The notes beneath the pieces were generated by a model, which was not told where the DNA came from, ran no database searches, and saw only the letters and a program-made list of their open reading frames with translations. Below are positions 19,221 to 28,722 of a DNA stretch of 64,000 nt, in pieces (position 1 is the first letter of the stretch; the number at the start of each line of letters is the position of its first letter). The position numbers and the translations under genes were made by a program. This DNA is from Alloscardovia omnicolens DSM 21503. Lineage in GTDB: Bacteria > Actinomycetota > Actinomycetes > Actinomycetales > Bifidobacteriaceae. The stretch covers positions 124,001 to 188,000 of the forward strand of contig NZ_ATVB01000001.1 in the NCBI RefSeq assembly GCF_000420505.1, read 5' to 3'.

Positions 19221-19617
19221 ACTATTTTTATACAGATAAGTGGAAGTAACCATTGGTTACTTCCACTTTTTTATTTCTCGCATCTGCAGATACAGTGTTC
19301 CGCATTTTCATTATTATCAGGTCTTAACTCAACACAACATGTATGTTTAACTGGTTCTTGGGGTTGTGCCACGCTCACAACATCCACGCCGTCCCAGCCT
19401 ACAACCCCGCTAAGTCCGAAGAGCCGCTTTTCCGCGCTTTTTTGGATTGCGTTTTCTCTGATTCCCATTGCAGCAGATAGAGTTTGAGCTATGCCATTCT
19501 CTGTCCACATGAAAAAACATGTTGCTCTCGAGACCGTCCAGTTCTGCATTCCGTTCCAAAACTGAAACCCACTGCATAGCATTGATGGCGAGTACTTGTG
19601 TACCCGCCATCAGTTTC
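19221..19617. other. Spacer between fructokinase and GH32 genes
   Basis: It contains the fructokinase terminator and, inverted, the 19-bp sequence also found at 12488-12506. Minus-strand open frames here have no recognisable content and no clear ribosome site, and I do not count them as genes. It may be a remnant of inserted DNA. Confidence 0.5.
19238..19272 (+). terminator. Fructokinase terminator
   Basis: A perfect 14-bp stem (19238-19251 with 19255-19268) with a 3-nt loop is followed by TTTTTT, 18 bp after the stop codon. Confidence 0.85.
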
Positions 19618-21504
19618 TTAATGTACGTTTTTTAGCTCACGTATTGCAGCTAGTTTTATTCCTGCAGAGATCGTAAAATCGAAACTCTCTAAGAAGGTTA
19701 CAGACTGAGTCAGCTGTCCTGGAGCATCAAAGATAAAACTACCTGCATCTTCACCCTTATTAATAAAGACTTCGAGAACCGTTCCATCCATAAATATCTC
19801 CACTGTGTGCACGGAATCAACATGAGTGGAATAGAACAATGCGTCCATTCCTGTGCCACGAATAGATATACCAATAACTCCATCTCTACGTTCCAGATGA
19901 ACCGATGCATCGCCTTTTTCAGCAAGTATCACATCAAAGTCACTTTTAACTTCTTTGCTGTCAGCATCAAGTTCAATCCGAGCATAATATGGGCTATCCG
20001 CGTCTGCAGTGCTCAATTTATCTTTGACTGCATAGTCAAAAATTTCTTGAACTGGGTAGCTTCTTAAAGTACCATCCACAATATGAAGTTCGCGCGGGAA
20101 GGTCATGGCGCCATTGCTTGCACTCGTGCTTTTACGACGCTGACCATACCAGTCTACCAACCAACCCACAGCAATTCGACGTCCCCGCTCATCTTCGAAA
20201 GACTGCACAGCATAGAATGCACTACCAAAATCACACAGCCCACGCGATTGCACGTTGAGGCGTAGAAGAGGTGCATCTTGTGTGCCTTGCTGAACAATAT
20301 TTCCTACGTACCAGTTCACTGGTTGGAATGCTCCACGCGAATCGCGCACATGCATAAGAGCAGCAATTGATACCTTACGCCCGTCTAGTTCAAAAGTATC
20401 GGGACATTCACAAGTCTTTGCTACACCATATTCATACTCTGCTAATAAAGCTCCTGAATATGTCCACGACTCTGGTTTGCCCAAATCGGAACCTGGTGAA
20501 GCAATATAACCAGCAATAACTGGAACAATTTCAGTAGAAGCAGTCCATTTCTCGCAGTCTGCACTATCCCATGCAGACTCAGTAAACCAATGTCCAGCAG
20601 GAGTCATTGATTCCACATCGAAAGCGCGTACTCCTTGAGCTTCACTGAAATATCCGTTATCAAAACCTGCAGGCAGATTGGTAGCAATGGAAATAAAGCT
20701 CGAGCCTTCTTCCACACCTTCTACCCCACGCAAAGCAGTAACATCAATTTTAGAATCTCTAAAATCTACTCCAAAATCATCAGCTTCACGATCAATAATC
20801 ATCTGTGGCTTCGTAAAATGAATACCATCTGTACTAGAGCACATATATTGGCATTCAACTTCAGTCTCTGCTGCTATACGTGGAATCTCATGATGATATG
20901 TGAAGAAAATATTAATTGCTATGGCATTAGCACCATTGCATGGCTGACCGTCAGCATCAACAGGAAGAGCGGAACCAGAGAAAGCTCCTCCCACCCATTC
21001 ATCATCTGCATAAATAACATCATGCGCATCGAGTGCCACAGGCAGATGCGTCCAATGTACTAAATCATGGCTAACTGCATGTCCCCAATGCATTGGACCC
21101 CAATCCCATCCAAAAGGATCAAACTGGTAGAACATATGGTACACTCCATTGAACTGCACTAAACCGTTAGGATCATTCATCCAATTGACTGGTGGCTCGA
21201 AATGAGTTGAGCTCTGGGAAACCCGAGGCAATTCAGGTTCAGCACTATAATCGAGCATTTTAATACCTTGTTCATAGATATTTTCGCACTCACTCAAATA
21301 GCCGAACGTAATGCGAGCGCGCTCAGCAGTAATACTAATCTGAGTATCGTGTGGCACTGTAGCGCTGAGATGGAAGTATTTATCTGAGTTTTTAATTGTG
21401 AGATTGTGTGTGTCATTCTTATAGTCAAGGAGAATCTGAGCATCATTGCCTTCACGTACTCCATAAAGATCAATACGAGCGTAGTTAGAGGTGTTATAGC
21501 GCAT
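19618..21504 (-). CDS. GH32 beta-fructofuranosidase / fructan beta-fructosidase
   Basis: This hydrolase releases fructose from sucrose, fructooligosaccharides or longer fructans. The GH32 triad is present: the nucleophile Asp111 in WMNDPNG, Asp250 in DFRDSKI (usually RDPK) and the acid/base Glu367 in [10 protein letters not shown] beta-sandwich module follows the propeller. The first ~95 residues precede the catalytic domain and look like a small beta-rich domain. There is no signal peptide, so it is probably cytoplasmic and acts on imported oligosaccharide. It is the last gene of the transport operon, 22 bp after the LacI gene. Confidence 0.9.
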   Translation of the reverse strand: MRYNTSNYARIDLYGVREGNDAQILLDYKNDTHNLTIKNSDKYFHLSATVPHDTQISITAERARITFGYLSECENIYEQGIKMLDYSAEPELPRVSQSSTHFEPPVNWMNDPNGLVQFNGVYHMFYQFDPFGWDWGPMHWGHAVSHDLVHWTHLPVALDAHDVIYADDEWVGGAFSGSALPVDADGQPCNGANAIAINIFFTYHHEIPRIAAETEVECQYMCSSTDGIHFTKPQMIIDREADDFGVDFRDSKIDVTALRGVEGVEEGSSFISIATNLPAGFDNGYFSEAQGVRAFDVESMTPAGHWFTESAWDSADCEKWTASTEIVPVIAGYIASPGSDLGKPESWTYSGALLAEYEYGVAKTCECPDTFELDGRKVSIAALMHVRDSRGAFQPVNWYVGNIVQQGTQDAPLLRLNVQSRGLCDFGSAFYAVQSFEDERGRRIAVGWLVDWYGQRRKSTSASNGAMTFPRELHIVDGTLRSYPVQEIFDYAVKDKLSTADADSPYYARIELDADSKEVKSDFDVILAEKGDASVHLERRDGVIGISIRGTGMDALFYSTHVDSVHTVEIFMDGTVLEVFINKGEDAGSFIFDAPGQLTQSVTFLESFDFTISAGIKLAAIRELKNVH

Positions 21505-21526
21505 AATACTTATCTCTCTGTGTATT

Positions 21527-22582
21527 TTATTGTTTTTGATTGATTGTTACTACTGATTGTCTGCGTATCATTGCGCATTCAACTGCAGTAGCTGATGGTG
21601 TTAGTTGAGTTAGTTGTACTCCGCTGGTAAATGGCGTCATCTTCTGCATTATGATGGATGACTGGCTAATTTGCTCAACGAGTTTGTAGACTGCCCAATA
21701 CCCCATCTCGTAATGTGGTAGTTCAATTGATGTAAGACCTGGACGTAGAGAGTTGATAATCAGCGGCTGGTTATCAACGCTAACGACGCTTATATCTTGC
21801 CCAATATGTATTCCTCGACGTTCTGCTTCTGCATAGATAAAGCCTGCACGAATATCGTTAAAACACACTATGCCATCAGGTTGTATATCATCGAGAACAT
21901 GAGCTGCACCGTAGGAGAAGGCATCCTCGTCTGTGTAGCCTTCATCGATAGGTTCTAAACCAGCTTCGTACATTGCATGCTCATACCCCTTATAGCGTAG
22001 TTCTTGAGCAATAAGGTCAGGAAGAGCGTCAAAAAATACTATGCGAGTGCAGCCAGCATCGATAAGTTCACGAGTTGCCATGTACCCAATTTTTTCTTCA
22101 TCTGGACAAATAGAGCTGACTCGCCCATCCTCATCAGTGCCGTCAATAATAACCGTCTGCTCATGTGCAAGATTCTTAGGGATCTGCACACGTTGGTTAT
22201 ACATGCAGGCGTATAAGTAACCGTCTACTCCATAGTGTTTGAGCGCCTCAATTTCTTCGGCTTCAAGCTGTTTATTTCCTTGACTGTTCACGATAACAAG
22301 GAGGTAACCTAGCTCGCGTGCTGCTTGCTGCGCTCCTACCACAATGCGCCCAGCAAACGGAGTACTGGCAATATGATCGCTCAGGAATCCCAGGATGCGC
22401 GTGCTATTGGTTTTTAGGCTTCTAGCCATGAGATTTGGTTTATATCCTAATTCACGAGCTTTTTCTTGAACTTGCTCAATAATATGTGGCTTTACACGTT
22501 TCTCTGCTTTACCGTTGAGAACCATAGACACGGTAGCTGTTGATACATTGAGTTCTCGCGCAATATCTTTAATCGTTACCAC
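21527..22582 (-). CDS. LacI-family transcriptional regulator of the fructan island
   Basis: This 351-residue repressor has the LacI helix-turn-helix ([23 protein letters not shown], 3-25), the hinge [10 protein letters not shown] and a periplasmic-binding-like effector domain containing [16 protein letters not shown] and the [10 protein letters not shown] segment near the C-terminus. It lies inside the transport operon, between the DUF624 and GH32 genes. Matching 14-bp operators are found in front of the operon (27133-27160) and of fructokinase (18208-18221), so autoregulation together with the sugar genes is likely. The effector is inferred. Confidence 0.9.
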   Translation of the reverse strand: MVTIKDIARELNVSTATVSMVLNGKAEKRVKPHIIEQVQEKARELGYKPNLMARSLKTNSTRILGFLSDHIASTPFAGRIVVGAQQAARELGYLLVIVNSQGNKQLEAEEIEALKHYGVDGYLYACMYNQRVQIPKNLAHEQTVIIDGTDEDGRVSSICPDEEKIGYMATRELIDAGCTRIVFFDALPDLIAQELRYKGYEHAMYEAGLEPIDEGYTDEDAFSYGAAHVLDDIQPDGIVCFNDIRAGFIYAEAERRGIHIGQDISVVSVDNQPLIINSLRPGLTSIELPHYEMGYWAVYKLVEQISQSSIIMQKMTPFTSGVQLTQLTPSATAVECAMIRRQSVVTINQKQ

Positions 22583-22638
22583 TGCTACCTCGCCTCTTTA
22601 CTATGAAAAGCTTCATACTTTTACTCTCTTCATCCATT

Positions 22639-23304
22639 CTAACCGAGGGTAACGGGAGCTAAATCTTCGTGTTCACGAGGGTCTAAACCAGGTAACTTGC
22701 CAAAGCAATACACAATAATTTCTGTAGCAAAAGCAAAAGCGGATGTTCCGAACCCAATAATAAGACCTGGCCACTGTACGTAGCACCACGCAATCATAAA
22801 AATTGCACAACCCAACAGAACAGAGCATAAAGGACGAGCAATCACCATGCTGAAGGCATAGCGCATAATCCACGTTGTTCTCTCACTAAAATGCGATTGC
22901 ACTGCCCAGCACATGGCACTCCATAGAATCATAATGGCGAGGAGAACAACGAAGAAGCCAGATAATACTACACCCAGCATTCCCGTGCGCACATTCCAGT
23001 TAACAATGAAATAATCATAGGCTAGAAGCAGACTTATACCGAATTGCAACCATCCAATAGCCTGTGCGCTGCGCATACTCGCCTTCCATTCACGATGGAA
23101 AACTAACCATGTTTCGCGCACACGCCATAAACGGTCATCGTTCAGAAGCCATACTCGGTAAGTATTATGTGCGGCTGCAATAGCGGGAAAAAATCCTACA
23201 ACTACAGCTCCCATGAGTGTATGCACAACAATAGCCACATGAACCGTAAAAATGATGACAATAGTGCGGCAGAATTTCTCGTAGAGAACAGCAAACTGAG
23301 CCAT
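22639..23304 (-). CDS. DUF624 (YesL-like) membrane protein
   Basis: This 221-residue integral membrane protein has five predicted hydrophobic segments, the GFFPAIAAAHNTYRVWL segment near the N-terminus, and a mid-region hydrophilic loop with a second Trp/Arg-rich amphipathic stretch. It resembles the YesL family, which is often encoded with carbohydrate ABC transporters of the LplB/YtcP type, and whose function is not established. Here too it follows two such permeases and may be an accessory subunit. It starts 41 bp after the permease stop. Confidence 0.75.
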   Translation of the reverse strand: MAQFAVLYEKFCRTIVIIFTVHVAIVVHTLMGAVVVGFFPAIAAAHNTYRVWLLNDDRLWRVRETWLVFHREWKASMRSAQAIGWLQFGISLLLAYDYFIVNWNVRTGMLGVVLSGFFVVLLAIMILWSAMCWAVQSHFSERTTWIMRYAFSMVIARPLCSVLLGCAIFMIAWCYVQWPGLIIGFGTSAFAFATEIIVYCFGKLPGLDPREHEDLAPVTLG

Positions 23305-23345
23305 GATTCCTTCGTCCTTTATATATTTTCGTTAATATCGTCGCG

Positions 23346-24317
23346 TTAGCCCTTAACTGCACCCAGCATAACGCCCTTGTTAAAGTAGCGCTGAAGGAAT
23401 GGATACAGTATGAACAGCGGCACAGTCGAGACAATAATAACCGCGAATTTAATCTGATCGGCAGCTCGAATCAAATCCAAAGAATTAATATTGGTTGTTA
23501 CATTCACTTGGTTAACGAGTAATAACTGTTGAAGAACGTTTTGCAACGGTTGTTTATCCCAGTCAGTCACAAAAATCAAACCGGTCATATAATCGTTCCA
23601 ATGTCCTACGAAATAATACAAACCAATCACAGCTAAAATAGCGCTCGACAGTGGTAATACAACGCGCATAAAGTAGCCGATATAGCTCATACCGTCAATC
23701 TTCGCAGCATCAAAAAGCTCCTCAGGAATGGATGTTTCAAAGAAGGAGCGAGCTACAATCACGTTGTACACACTTACAGCTCCTGGCAAAATAAATACCC
23801 ACATGGAATTCAAAATGCCCATGTTCTTATACAGAAGATAGCTTGGAATCAAGCCGCCGGAGAAGAACATCGTAACAGTAAAGAGAAACAGAATAATACG
23901 ACGTGGCTTAAACTCACTGCGAGACAAAGCAAAAGCACACGGAATAGTCACGACCATATTCACCAGAGTGCCCAGAACACAGTAAATAAGAGTGTTCTTA
24001 TAGCCCGTCCAGATCTGCGAGTTTTCAAAAACTTTCGCATAACCATTCCATGCTACGCCATGAGGAATAAGCTTCACAGCTCCATTAGCCACAGCAGATG
24101 GATCAGATACCGAAGAAATAGTCACAAACCATAGCGGATATATCATTGCTAAAACCGTGAAAATAAGCAGACCATAAATAATAACGAGAGCTACATAATC
24201 CGATGGCTTCTTCTTATAACGCACTTTTGGATTCCATGGAACATCCGCTGAACTCAACGCCACCTTAGCGACCTGTGGTAAAGCTGTAGAAGTCTGAGGC
24301 TGAGAAATAACAGTCAT
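23346..24317 (-). CDS. Carbohydrate ABC transporter permease (YtcP/MalG type)
   Basis: This 323-residue permease has six membrane segments and the cytoplasmic EAA loop DAAKIDGMSYIGYFMRVVLP, which docks the ATPase. The N-terminal helix follows a polar head rich in Lys around 33-40. It forms a pair with the permease encoded 9 bp upstream. No ATPase gene lies in the island, so a shared MsmK-type ATPase elsewhere is expected. The fructan or fructooligosaccharide substrate is inferred from the GH32 and fructokinase neighbours. Confidence 0.9.
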   Translation of the reverse strand: MTVISQPQTSTALPQVAKVALSSADVPWNPKVRYKKKPSDYVALVIIYGLLIFTVLAMIYPLWFVTISSVSDPSAVANGAVKLIPHGVAWNGYAKVFENSQIWTGYKNTLIYCVLGTLVNMVVTIPCAFALSRSEFKPRRIILFLFTVTMFFSGGLIPSYLLYKNMGILNSMWVFILPGAVSVYNVIVARSFFETSIPEELFDAAKIDGMSYIGYFMRVVLPLSSAILAVIGLYYFVGHWNDYMTGLIFVTDWDKQPLQNVLQQLLLVNQVNVTTNINSLDLIRAADQIKFAVIIVSTVPLFILYPFLQRYFNKGVMLGAVKG

Positions 24318-24326
24318 GATTCATCC

Positions 24327-25280
24327 TTAGAAAATGCTCGACTTAGTGGCCTTCTTAGAAATGAAGTTTGCCACAATCAGGAACAGGAAGTTAACCACAG
24401 TATTAAACAGACCGATAGCTGTGGAATAAGAGAATTGGCTATTTAGAATACCAATCTTGTAGGTATAGGTAGAAATAACTTCAGTAGCAGGCAGGTTCAG
24501 GGAGTTCTGCATCAGGAAGATCTTATCGAAACCTACACCAAGAATAGAGCCCATACTCATAATGAGCAGAACCGTCATTGTTGGCATAATTGCTGGAATA
24601 TCAACGTAACGGATGAGCTGGAAACGTCCAGCACCATCAATTTTTGCGGCTTCATACAAAGAGGTGTCCACAGATGAAAGAGCTGCCAAGTAAATAATGG
24701 AGTTCCATCCCACATGCTGCCAAATCTCTGAGATCCAATAGACAGCAGTAATAACATGTGTGTCACCCAAAATACTGGTATCGCCAAAGAACTGACCTAA
24801 AATACCAGTTTTTGGAGTCAGGAAAATATTAATCATGGACACAATAACCACAACAGAAATAAAGTGCGGCATATAGGTAATAGTCTGAACGAAACCTTTA
24901 ATTTTTGGAGAGGAAATCTGGTTAATCAGCAAAGCCAAAATAATTGGAGCAATAAAGCCCATAACCAATGTCCACAAGCTGATGCGAATGGTGTTTCCCA
25001 TAATCTCACCAAAAAGCGGACTGTTAAAGAACTTCTCAAAGTAGCTAAAGCCTACCCACTGCCCACCGGTTAATCCCTTATCTGGATCGAATTCGCGGAA
25101 AGCCAGCTGAATTCCCCACATAGGAATATAGGCAAAAACAAGAACAAAAATTAAAGCAGGAGCAGCTAGCAGCCATAACTGCCAATAAAGCTCAGTATGA
25201 CGTTTAAACGACGCCAAGGGTGAAAGTTTTTTCTTCTGATAAGCGGTGCTTTCTCCACCACTACGTAATGCACGTGTCAT
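24327..25280 (-). CDS. Carbohydrate ABC transporter permease (LplB type)
   Basis: This 317-residue permease with six membrane segments carries the EAA loop EAAKIDGAGRFQLIRYVDIP and the N-terminal WQLWLLAAPALIFVLVFAYIP helix. I place the start at 25280, preceded by AAGGAA, rather than at a longer in-frame start at 25340. It partners the second permease, which begins 9 bp downstream. Confidence 0.9.
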   Translation of the reverse strand: MTRALRSGGESTAYQKKKLSPLASFKRHTELYWQLWLLAAPALIFVLVFAYIPMWGIQLAFREFDPDKGLTGGQWVGFSYFEKFFNSPLFGEIMGNTIRISLWTLVMGFIAPIILALLINQISSPKIKGFVQTITYMPHFISVVVIVSMINIFLTPKTGILGQFFGDTSILGDTHVITAVYWISEIWQHVGWNSIIYLAALSSVDTSLYEAAKIDGAGRFQLIRYVDIPAIMPTMTVLLIMSMGSILGVGFDKIFLMQNSLNLPATEVISTYTYKIGILNSQFSYSTAIGLFNTVVNFLFLIVANFISKKATKSSIF

Positions 25281-25359
25281 GTGAATTCCTTCTATGAAAA
25301 CCATGAGAATAAAGCGAACGATAGCGTTGATGTATGCCATACAGCCAAGCTAAGGGGAA

Positions 25360-25408
25360 CCTAGGTGCTCGTTTACCAGAAACGAGAGAAGAGTAAAGAG
25401 CACCTAGG
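25360..25408 (-). promoter_or_regulatory. Intercistronic hairpin with alternative stems
   Basis: An 11-bp inverted repeat (25360-25370 with 25398-25408) encloses a second, competing stem (25368-25374 with 25380-25386). It lies between the solute-binding protein and permease genes. Such elements commonly stabilise or attenuate the mRNA so that the binding protein is made in excess; that role is inferred. Confidence 0.5.
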
Positions 25409-25439
25409 ACGTTGCACAGAGGTTTAGACGAGCACTGAT

Positions 25440-27047
25440 TTACTTCTCAGCTACGTCATAAGCCTTCTGCCAGATAGAAATATTCTGATCTAAGCCGAGG
25501 GATTTGTTATTTACTTGCTTCACATACTCATCCCACTGCTTATCGATACCACCCTTTTGGAACCATGTGGCCAACATATTGTCGGTGTAGTTAAAAATGG
25601 AGGTATTATTCGTTGACAAGGTATCAAGATCTTTAGCGCTTGGAGCAGCATAGATTGGCACCACATCAGTTTTTTCGTTCACATTATTGAGTGCTGGCTG
25701 AACGGCTTCATTATCCGCCGATACTGCGTCTGCATTGGTGTCGTTGAGAATAGTGTAATCATCTGGAATCCATCCTGCAAAACGATCTTGAGCGGCAATT
25801 TCGCGAGTATCCACGTACTTTTCGTATACCTTATCCGAGATAGTGTATGTGTTGTTATCGGACTTGGTTACATATTTATCGAGATCGCCATAATACTGCT
25901 GGATGGAAATTTCTGGATCATACATAGCATTAATAATCTTCCAGATTGCACCCTTATTAGGAGCTTTCTTGCTGACTGTTAATGCATTAGCAAGTTCTGT
26001 ATAGTCCTGACTATAGTCCCACTTTACCTGAGAATCAGATTGACCCGCGGTTTGCTTGAGCACAGGAACAGATGCATATTGATCAGCCAAAGTTCCATAC
26101 TCGTTTTGACGAGACCAACCGAAGGAGAAACCAGTTATTGCCGTTTTACCATCGCTAGTTGTTTGTGCAGCATACTTCGATCCGTCACGGGTTAAGGAAT
26201 CCTTAGGGATAAGACCTTCTGACTGCAGCTTATTGAGGAACTTGATTGTGTCTTTCAACGCATCGCTTGTCAAATAGCTTTTAACTTTGCCATCCTGCAC
26301 ATAGTAACCTTGAGATTCAGCAGAAGATCCCATAAAAGCAGTGGTTACTCCGGTTGAATTCATCAAAGTAAGAGCAGACCACAAACCAAAGTTGAGACCG
26401 CGAATATTCATTGGCACTTCATCTGCTTTACCATTACCGTTAGGATCTTGAGTTTTAAATGCTTTCAAAACATTTTCAAGCTCGTCCCATGTTGTTGGCA
26501 TAGACAGTCCTAACTTATCGAGCCATGCCTTATTAATAAACATATGTGTAGCAGATACGCGATACCCCTTACCGCGATCAGATGGGAGAATCTGAATCTT
26601 TCCTTCATCTTCTACCATCTTCTGAGCTACTGGTCGAGCCGTGAAGAATTTCTGAACATTCGGCATTTTCTTGAGATGAGGTGCTATATCTTCAAACTGG
26701 CTGGAGTACTTGGAAATATCGTTACGATCATACATAGACATACCAATATCCGGAAAATCGCCAGCAGCCATTTTTGCACTCTTCTGCTGACCCCATGCGT
26801 TATCAGTAATTTCAGTCCATTCAATCGAGCAATCGCAAGCTGCTTCCAACTTTTTCGTCCAACCCATTGACGAGAGCTTAACCGCTGTTGTGTTTCGACG
26901 CATAGAGATACGAACAATCGGTTTACCATCTTTGGTTGTTGTTGGCTTTGAGTTACCTGAGCATGCACCCAGAACAGATATTCCTAATGCAACTGAACAT
27001 GCTACAGCACATGCCTTCATTGTTCGAGATATAGCTGGACGGACCAT
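25440..27047 (-). CDS. Solute-binding lipoprotein of the carbohydrate ABC transporter
   Basis: This is a lipid-anchored substrate-binding protein. The signal peptide ends in the lipobox LGAC with Cys29, followed by the cluster 1/LplA-type binding fold (with GDFPDIGMSMYDRND and NPNGNGKADEVPMNIRG segments). I choose the ATG at 27047, placed about 8 bp after AAGGAAGGG; an ATG two codons upstream abuts that site. The length (535 residues) fits large LplA-type proteins. It is the first gene of the operon, behind tandem LacI-type operators. The sugar specificity is inferred from the neighbours. Confidence 0.9.
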   Translation of the reverse strand: MVRPAISRTMKACAVACSVALGISVLGACSGNSKPTTTKDGKPIVRISMRRNTTAVKLSSMGWTKKLEAACDCSIEWTEITDNAWGQQKSAKMAAGDFPDIGMSMYDRNDISKYSSQFEDIAPHLKKMPNVQKFFTARPVAQKMVEDEGKIQILPSDRGKGYRVSATHMFINKAWLDKLGLSMPTTWDELENVLKAFKTQDPNGNGKADEVPMNIRGLNFGLWSALTLMNSTGVTTAFMGSSAESQGYYVQDGKVKSYLTSDALKDTIKFLNKLQSEGLIPKDSLTRDGSKYAAQTTSDGKTAITGFSFGWSRQNEYGTLADQYASVPVLKQTAGQSDSQVKWDYSQDYTELANALTVSKKAPNKGAIWKIINAMYDPEISIQQYYGDLDKYVTKSDNNTYTISDKVYEKYVDTREIAAQDRFAGWIPDDYTILNDTNADAVSADNEAVQPALNNVNEKTDVVPIYAAPSAKDLDTLSTNNTSIFNYTDNMLATWFQKGGIDKQWDEYVKQVNNKSLGLDQNISIWQKAYDVAEK

Positions 27048-27122
27048 AACCATCCCTTCCTTCTGATTTTCACTGGGGAGTACCCTACCCCGTAAGACCA
27101 CCGTGGTCCTGCGATAGTTTTT

Positions 27123-27160
27123 ATTAAAATACGTTAATCGTTTAACGTCAAACGTTTAAC
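27123..27160 (-). promoter_or_regulatory. Promoter and tandem LacI-type operators of the fructan operon
   Basis: Two 14-bp sites abut exactly: GTTAATCGTTTAAC (27133-27146) and GTCAAACGTTTAAC (27147-27160). On the minus strand TTGACG (27146-27151) lies in the upstream site, with 17 bp to TTTAAT (27123-27128). The second site thus fills the spacer. This layout would allow tight repression. Confidence 0.65.
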
Positions 27161-27187
27161 ATTTTCGGCGTGTCGCAAGAGACAGCA

Positions 27188-27219
27188 TAAAAAATCGGCA
27201 CCCGCAAACGAGCACCGAT
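27188..27219 (-). terminator. Terminator of the diacylglycerol-kinase-like gene
   Basis: A 10-bp stem with several G-U pairs (27194-27203 with 27210-27219) is followed on the minus strand by TTTTT, just after the gene's stop. Confidence 0.65.
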
Positions 27220-27234
27220 ATATAAGTAAAACCT

Positions 27235-28224
27235 CTATAAACCGAGGAATTGCACAGCTTGAGGCAATAAGGAAATACTTATATCGTTCGATTTATAAGC
27301 TACTTCCCCATCTGTTTGAACCCATACAGGAACATTCATTGTAATGCGATATACTCGCCCACGCGCCATATGAACGCCGCGAGAGCTAGTATGATGTCCC
27401 TTCATTGCGCGCGGAATAAGATGCACAAGCTCAGTTTTCTTAATCCCCTGAGCAATACATGAATCAAGCTGTCCATCATACAGCGATGCTTGCGGACAGA
27501 ATTTAAATCCACCGCCCTCATACGGTTCATTCATAACCGCCACAAAAAGCGTATCGTCATATCTACAAACTTCTCCATCAATATCCACAGATACAGAAAA
27601 TCCTCGATGCTTAAAAAATCCCAGCAGTGCAGCGCATAAATAGGCAAGCTGAGAAAGATGTAATCGCGATAACCTATCGCTCACATCCGAATGCAAAACT
27701 TTTACACACACATCTGCATCAAAACCAATACCCGCAGCATTATTGAAATACCATTGCTTTGCGGCAATATCCGGCGCTCTGCCTTGATCATCAAACACAT
27801 ATTATAGGTGAGAACACCCATATCTAGTGAAAGCACTCGACTTACATCAGTAATGCGCTCAATAATATCTTCATACGTGCCAGAAATAGAATTCGAATGC
27901 ACAAAATTATTGCCACTTCCAGCAGGAATAAGACCAAGATATGTTTTATTAAAATTCATTATGCCATTCACAGCAACATTAAGCGTTCCATCACCCCCCC
28001 CCGATAATAATATAAACATTTTCAGCATCATCGCTAACATCGCTGAGATCTCGCACAATATCATGTACAACATACGTGCGCGTTGGAAAATGAACAGAAT
28101 GCTCTATTCCCTTTGCGCGCAAAATTGACTGCACTTCACGCCATGCTTTAAGCGCACAACCCCCCCCATAGGGATTAACTACGCAATGAAATCGCATACG
28201 AGAATCCTTCTTCTTCATTGGCAT
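27235..28224 (-). pseudogene. Diacylglycerol kinase-like lipid kinase, broken by two frameshifts
   Basis: The family is the DagK/YegS catalytic domain, which phosphorylates diacylglycerol or related lipids. Reading from 28224, NPYGGG with a following Trp and the segment ending YIIIGGG are in one frame. The continuation GGGDGTLNVAVNGI and LGLIPAGSGNNF is in a second frame, and NNAAGIGFDADV plus the C-terminal part is in a third. The first shift lies in a run of nine G (sense strand, 28000-28008), where eight would restore the frame. The second lies near 27799-27806. Another run of eight G (28160-28167) encodes the first glycine motif in frame. Full length would be ~330 residues. Sequencing error at the homopolymer could explain the first shift but not the second. 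Confidence 0.75.
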
Positions 28225-28324
28225 TGGTTCTATAGCACCCGAGCATCTTCTTTAACGCTCGACCTTCGCTGATATTCGATGCTCAACAGCAAACACCTGA
28301 GCAACACACGGGAAGAAAGAAGAC

Positions 28325-28353
28325 TTGCACATATGAAACTTTTACTATATAGT
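28325..28353 (+). promoter_or_regulatory. tRNA-Gly promoter
   Basis: TTGCAC (28325-28330) and TATAGT (28348-28353) are 17 bp apart. The tRNA starts 34 bp downstream. Confidence 0.6.
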
Positions 28354-28387
28354 GTTCTTTCGTGCTCAGTACTTTACCGAACACACT

Positions 28388-28460
28388 GCGGACATAGCTT
28401 AGTTGGTAAAGCGCGACCTTGCCAAGGTCGAGACCGCGGGTTCGAGTCCCGTTGTCCGCT
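28388..28460 (+). tRNA. tRNA-Gly (GCC)
   Basis: The 73-nt cloverleaf has acceptor arms GCGGACA and TGTCCGC, the D-arm GCTTAGTTGGTAAAGC, the anticodon loop CTTGCCAAG (anticodon GCC) and the T-arm GCGGGTTCGAGTCCCGT. The discriminator is T. CCA is not encoded. Confidence 0.95.
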
Positions 28461-28550
28461 CTTTTCTGTTTCTCATGATTTATGCTTGGTATTAAATATC
28501 TCTGGTTTGATTCGTTTAACCTACTTGATTCACTTACCGGCTTAACCACA

Positions 28551-28633
28551 CTTAACCGATTAACACACCTCTTATGCCAGTTTTGATGCAGAAAAATGGC
28601 TTCAAAAGTGGCACATCTGTTGCGCGTATCGAC
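28551..28633 (+). repeat. Dispersed palindromic element, copy 3
   Basis: It begins CTTAACCGATTAACACACC, has the core TATGCCAGTTTTGATGC and AAAAATGGCTTCA, and ends with GCGCGTATCGAC, which corresponds to the outer left end of copy 2. It lies between tRNA-Gly and the ArsR gene. Confidence 0.78.
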
Positions 28634-28694
28634 TGCTCACGCCCCCCACCTCAACCACTCGAATCCTCCGCCGCACCTCCCACAGCTTGCATAT

Positions 28695-28722
28695 AAAGAA
28701 TTTTTTATATAAAATATTCTTT
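28695..28722 (+). promoter_or_regulatory. ArsR-type operator abutting the start codon
   Basis: A 28-bp AT-only-centred palindrome with arms beginning AAAGAAT and ending ATTCTTT has only two mismatched pairs. It ends directly at the ATG of the ArsR gene, and there is no ribosome-binding site between. It resembles SmtB/ArsR 12-2-12 operators in form. The TATAAA/TATAAAAT boxes inside it could serve as -10 sequence, so the transcript may be leaderless. Confidence 0.65.

Noticed and set aside
19271-19610. Two overlapping minus-strand open frames between fructokinase and GH32
   Set aside because: Composition and lack of start signal look non-coding; no recognised domain, although an old IS fragment cannot be excluded.
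28279-28549. Two open frames, one on each strand, across the tRNA-Gly gene
   Set aside because: They are translations of the tRNA and its antisense; no ribosome-binding site or homology supports them.
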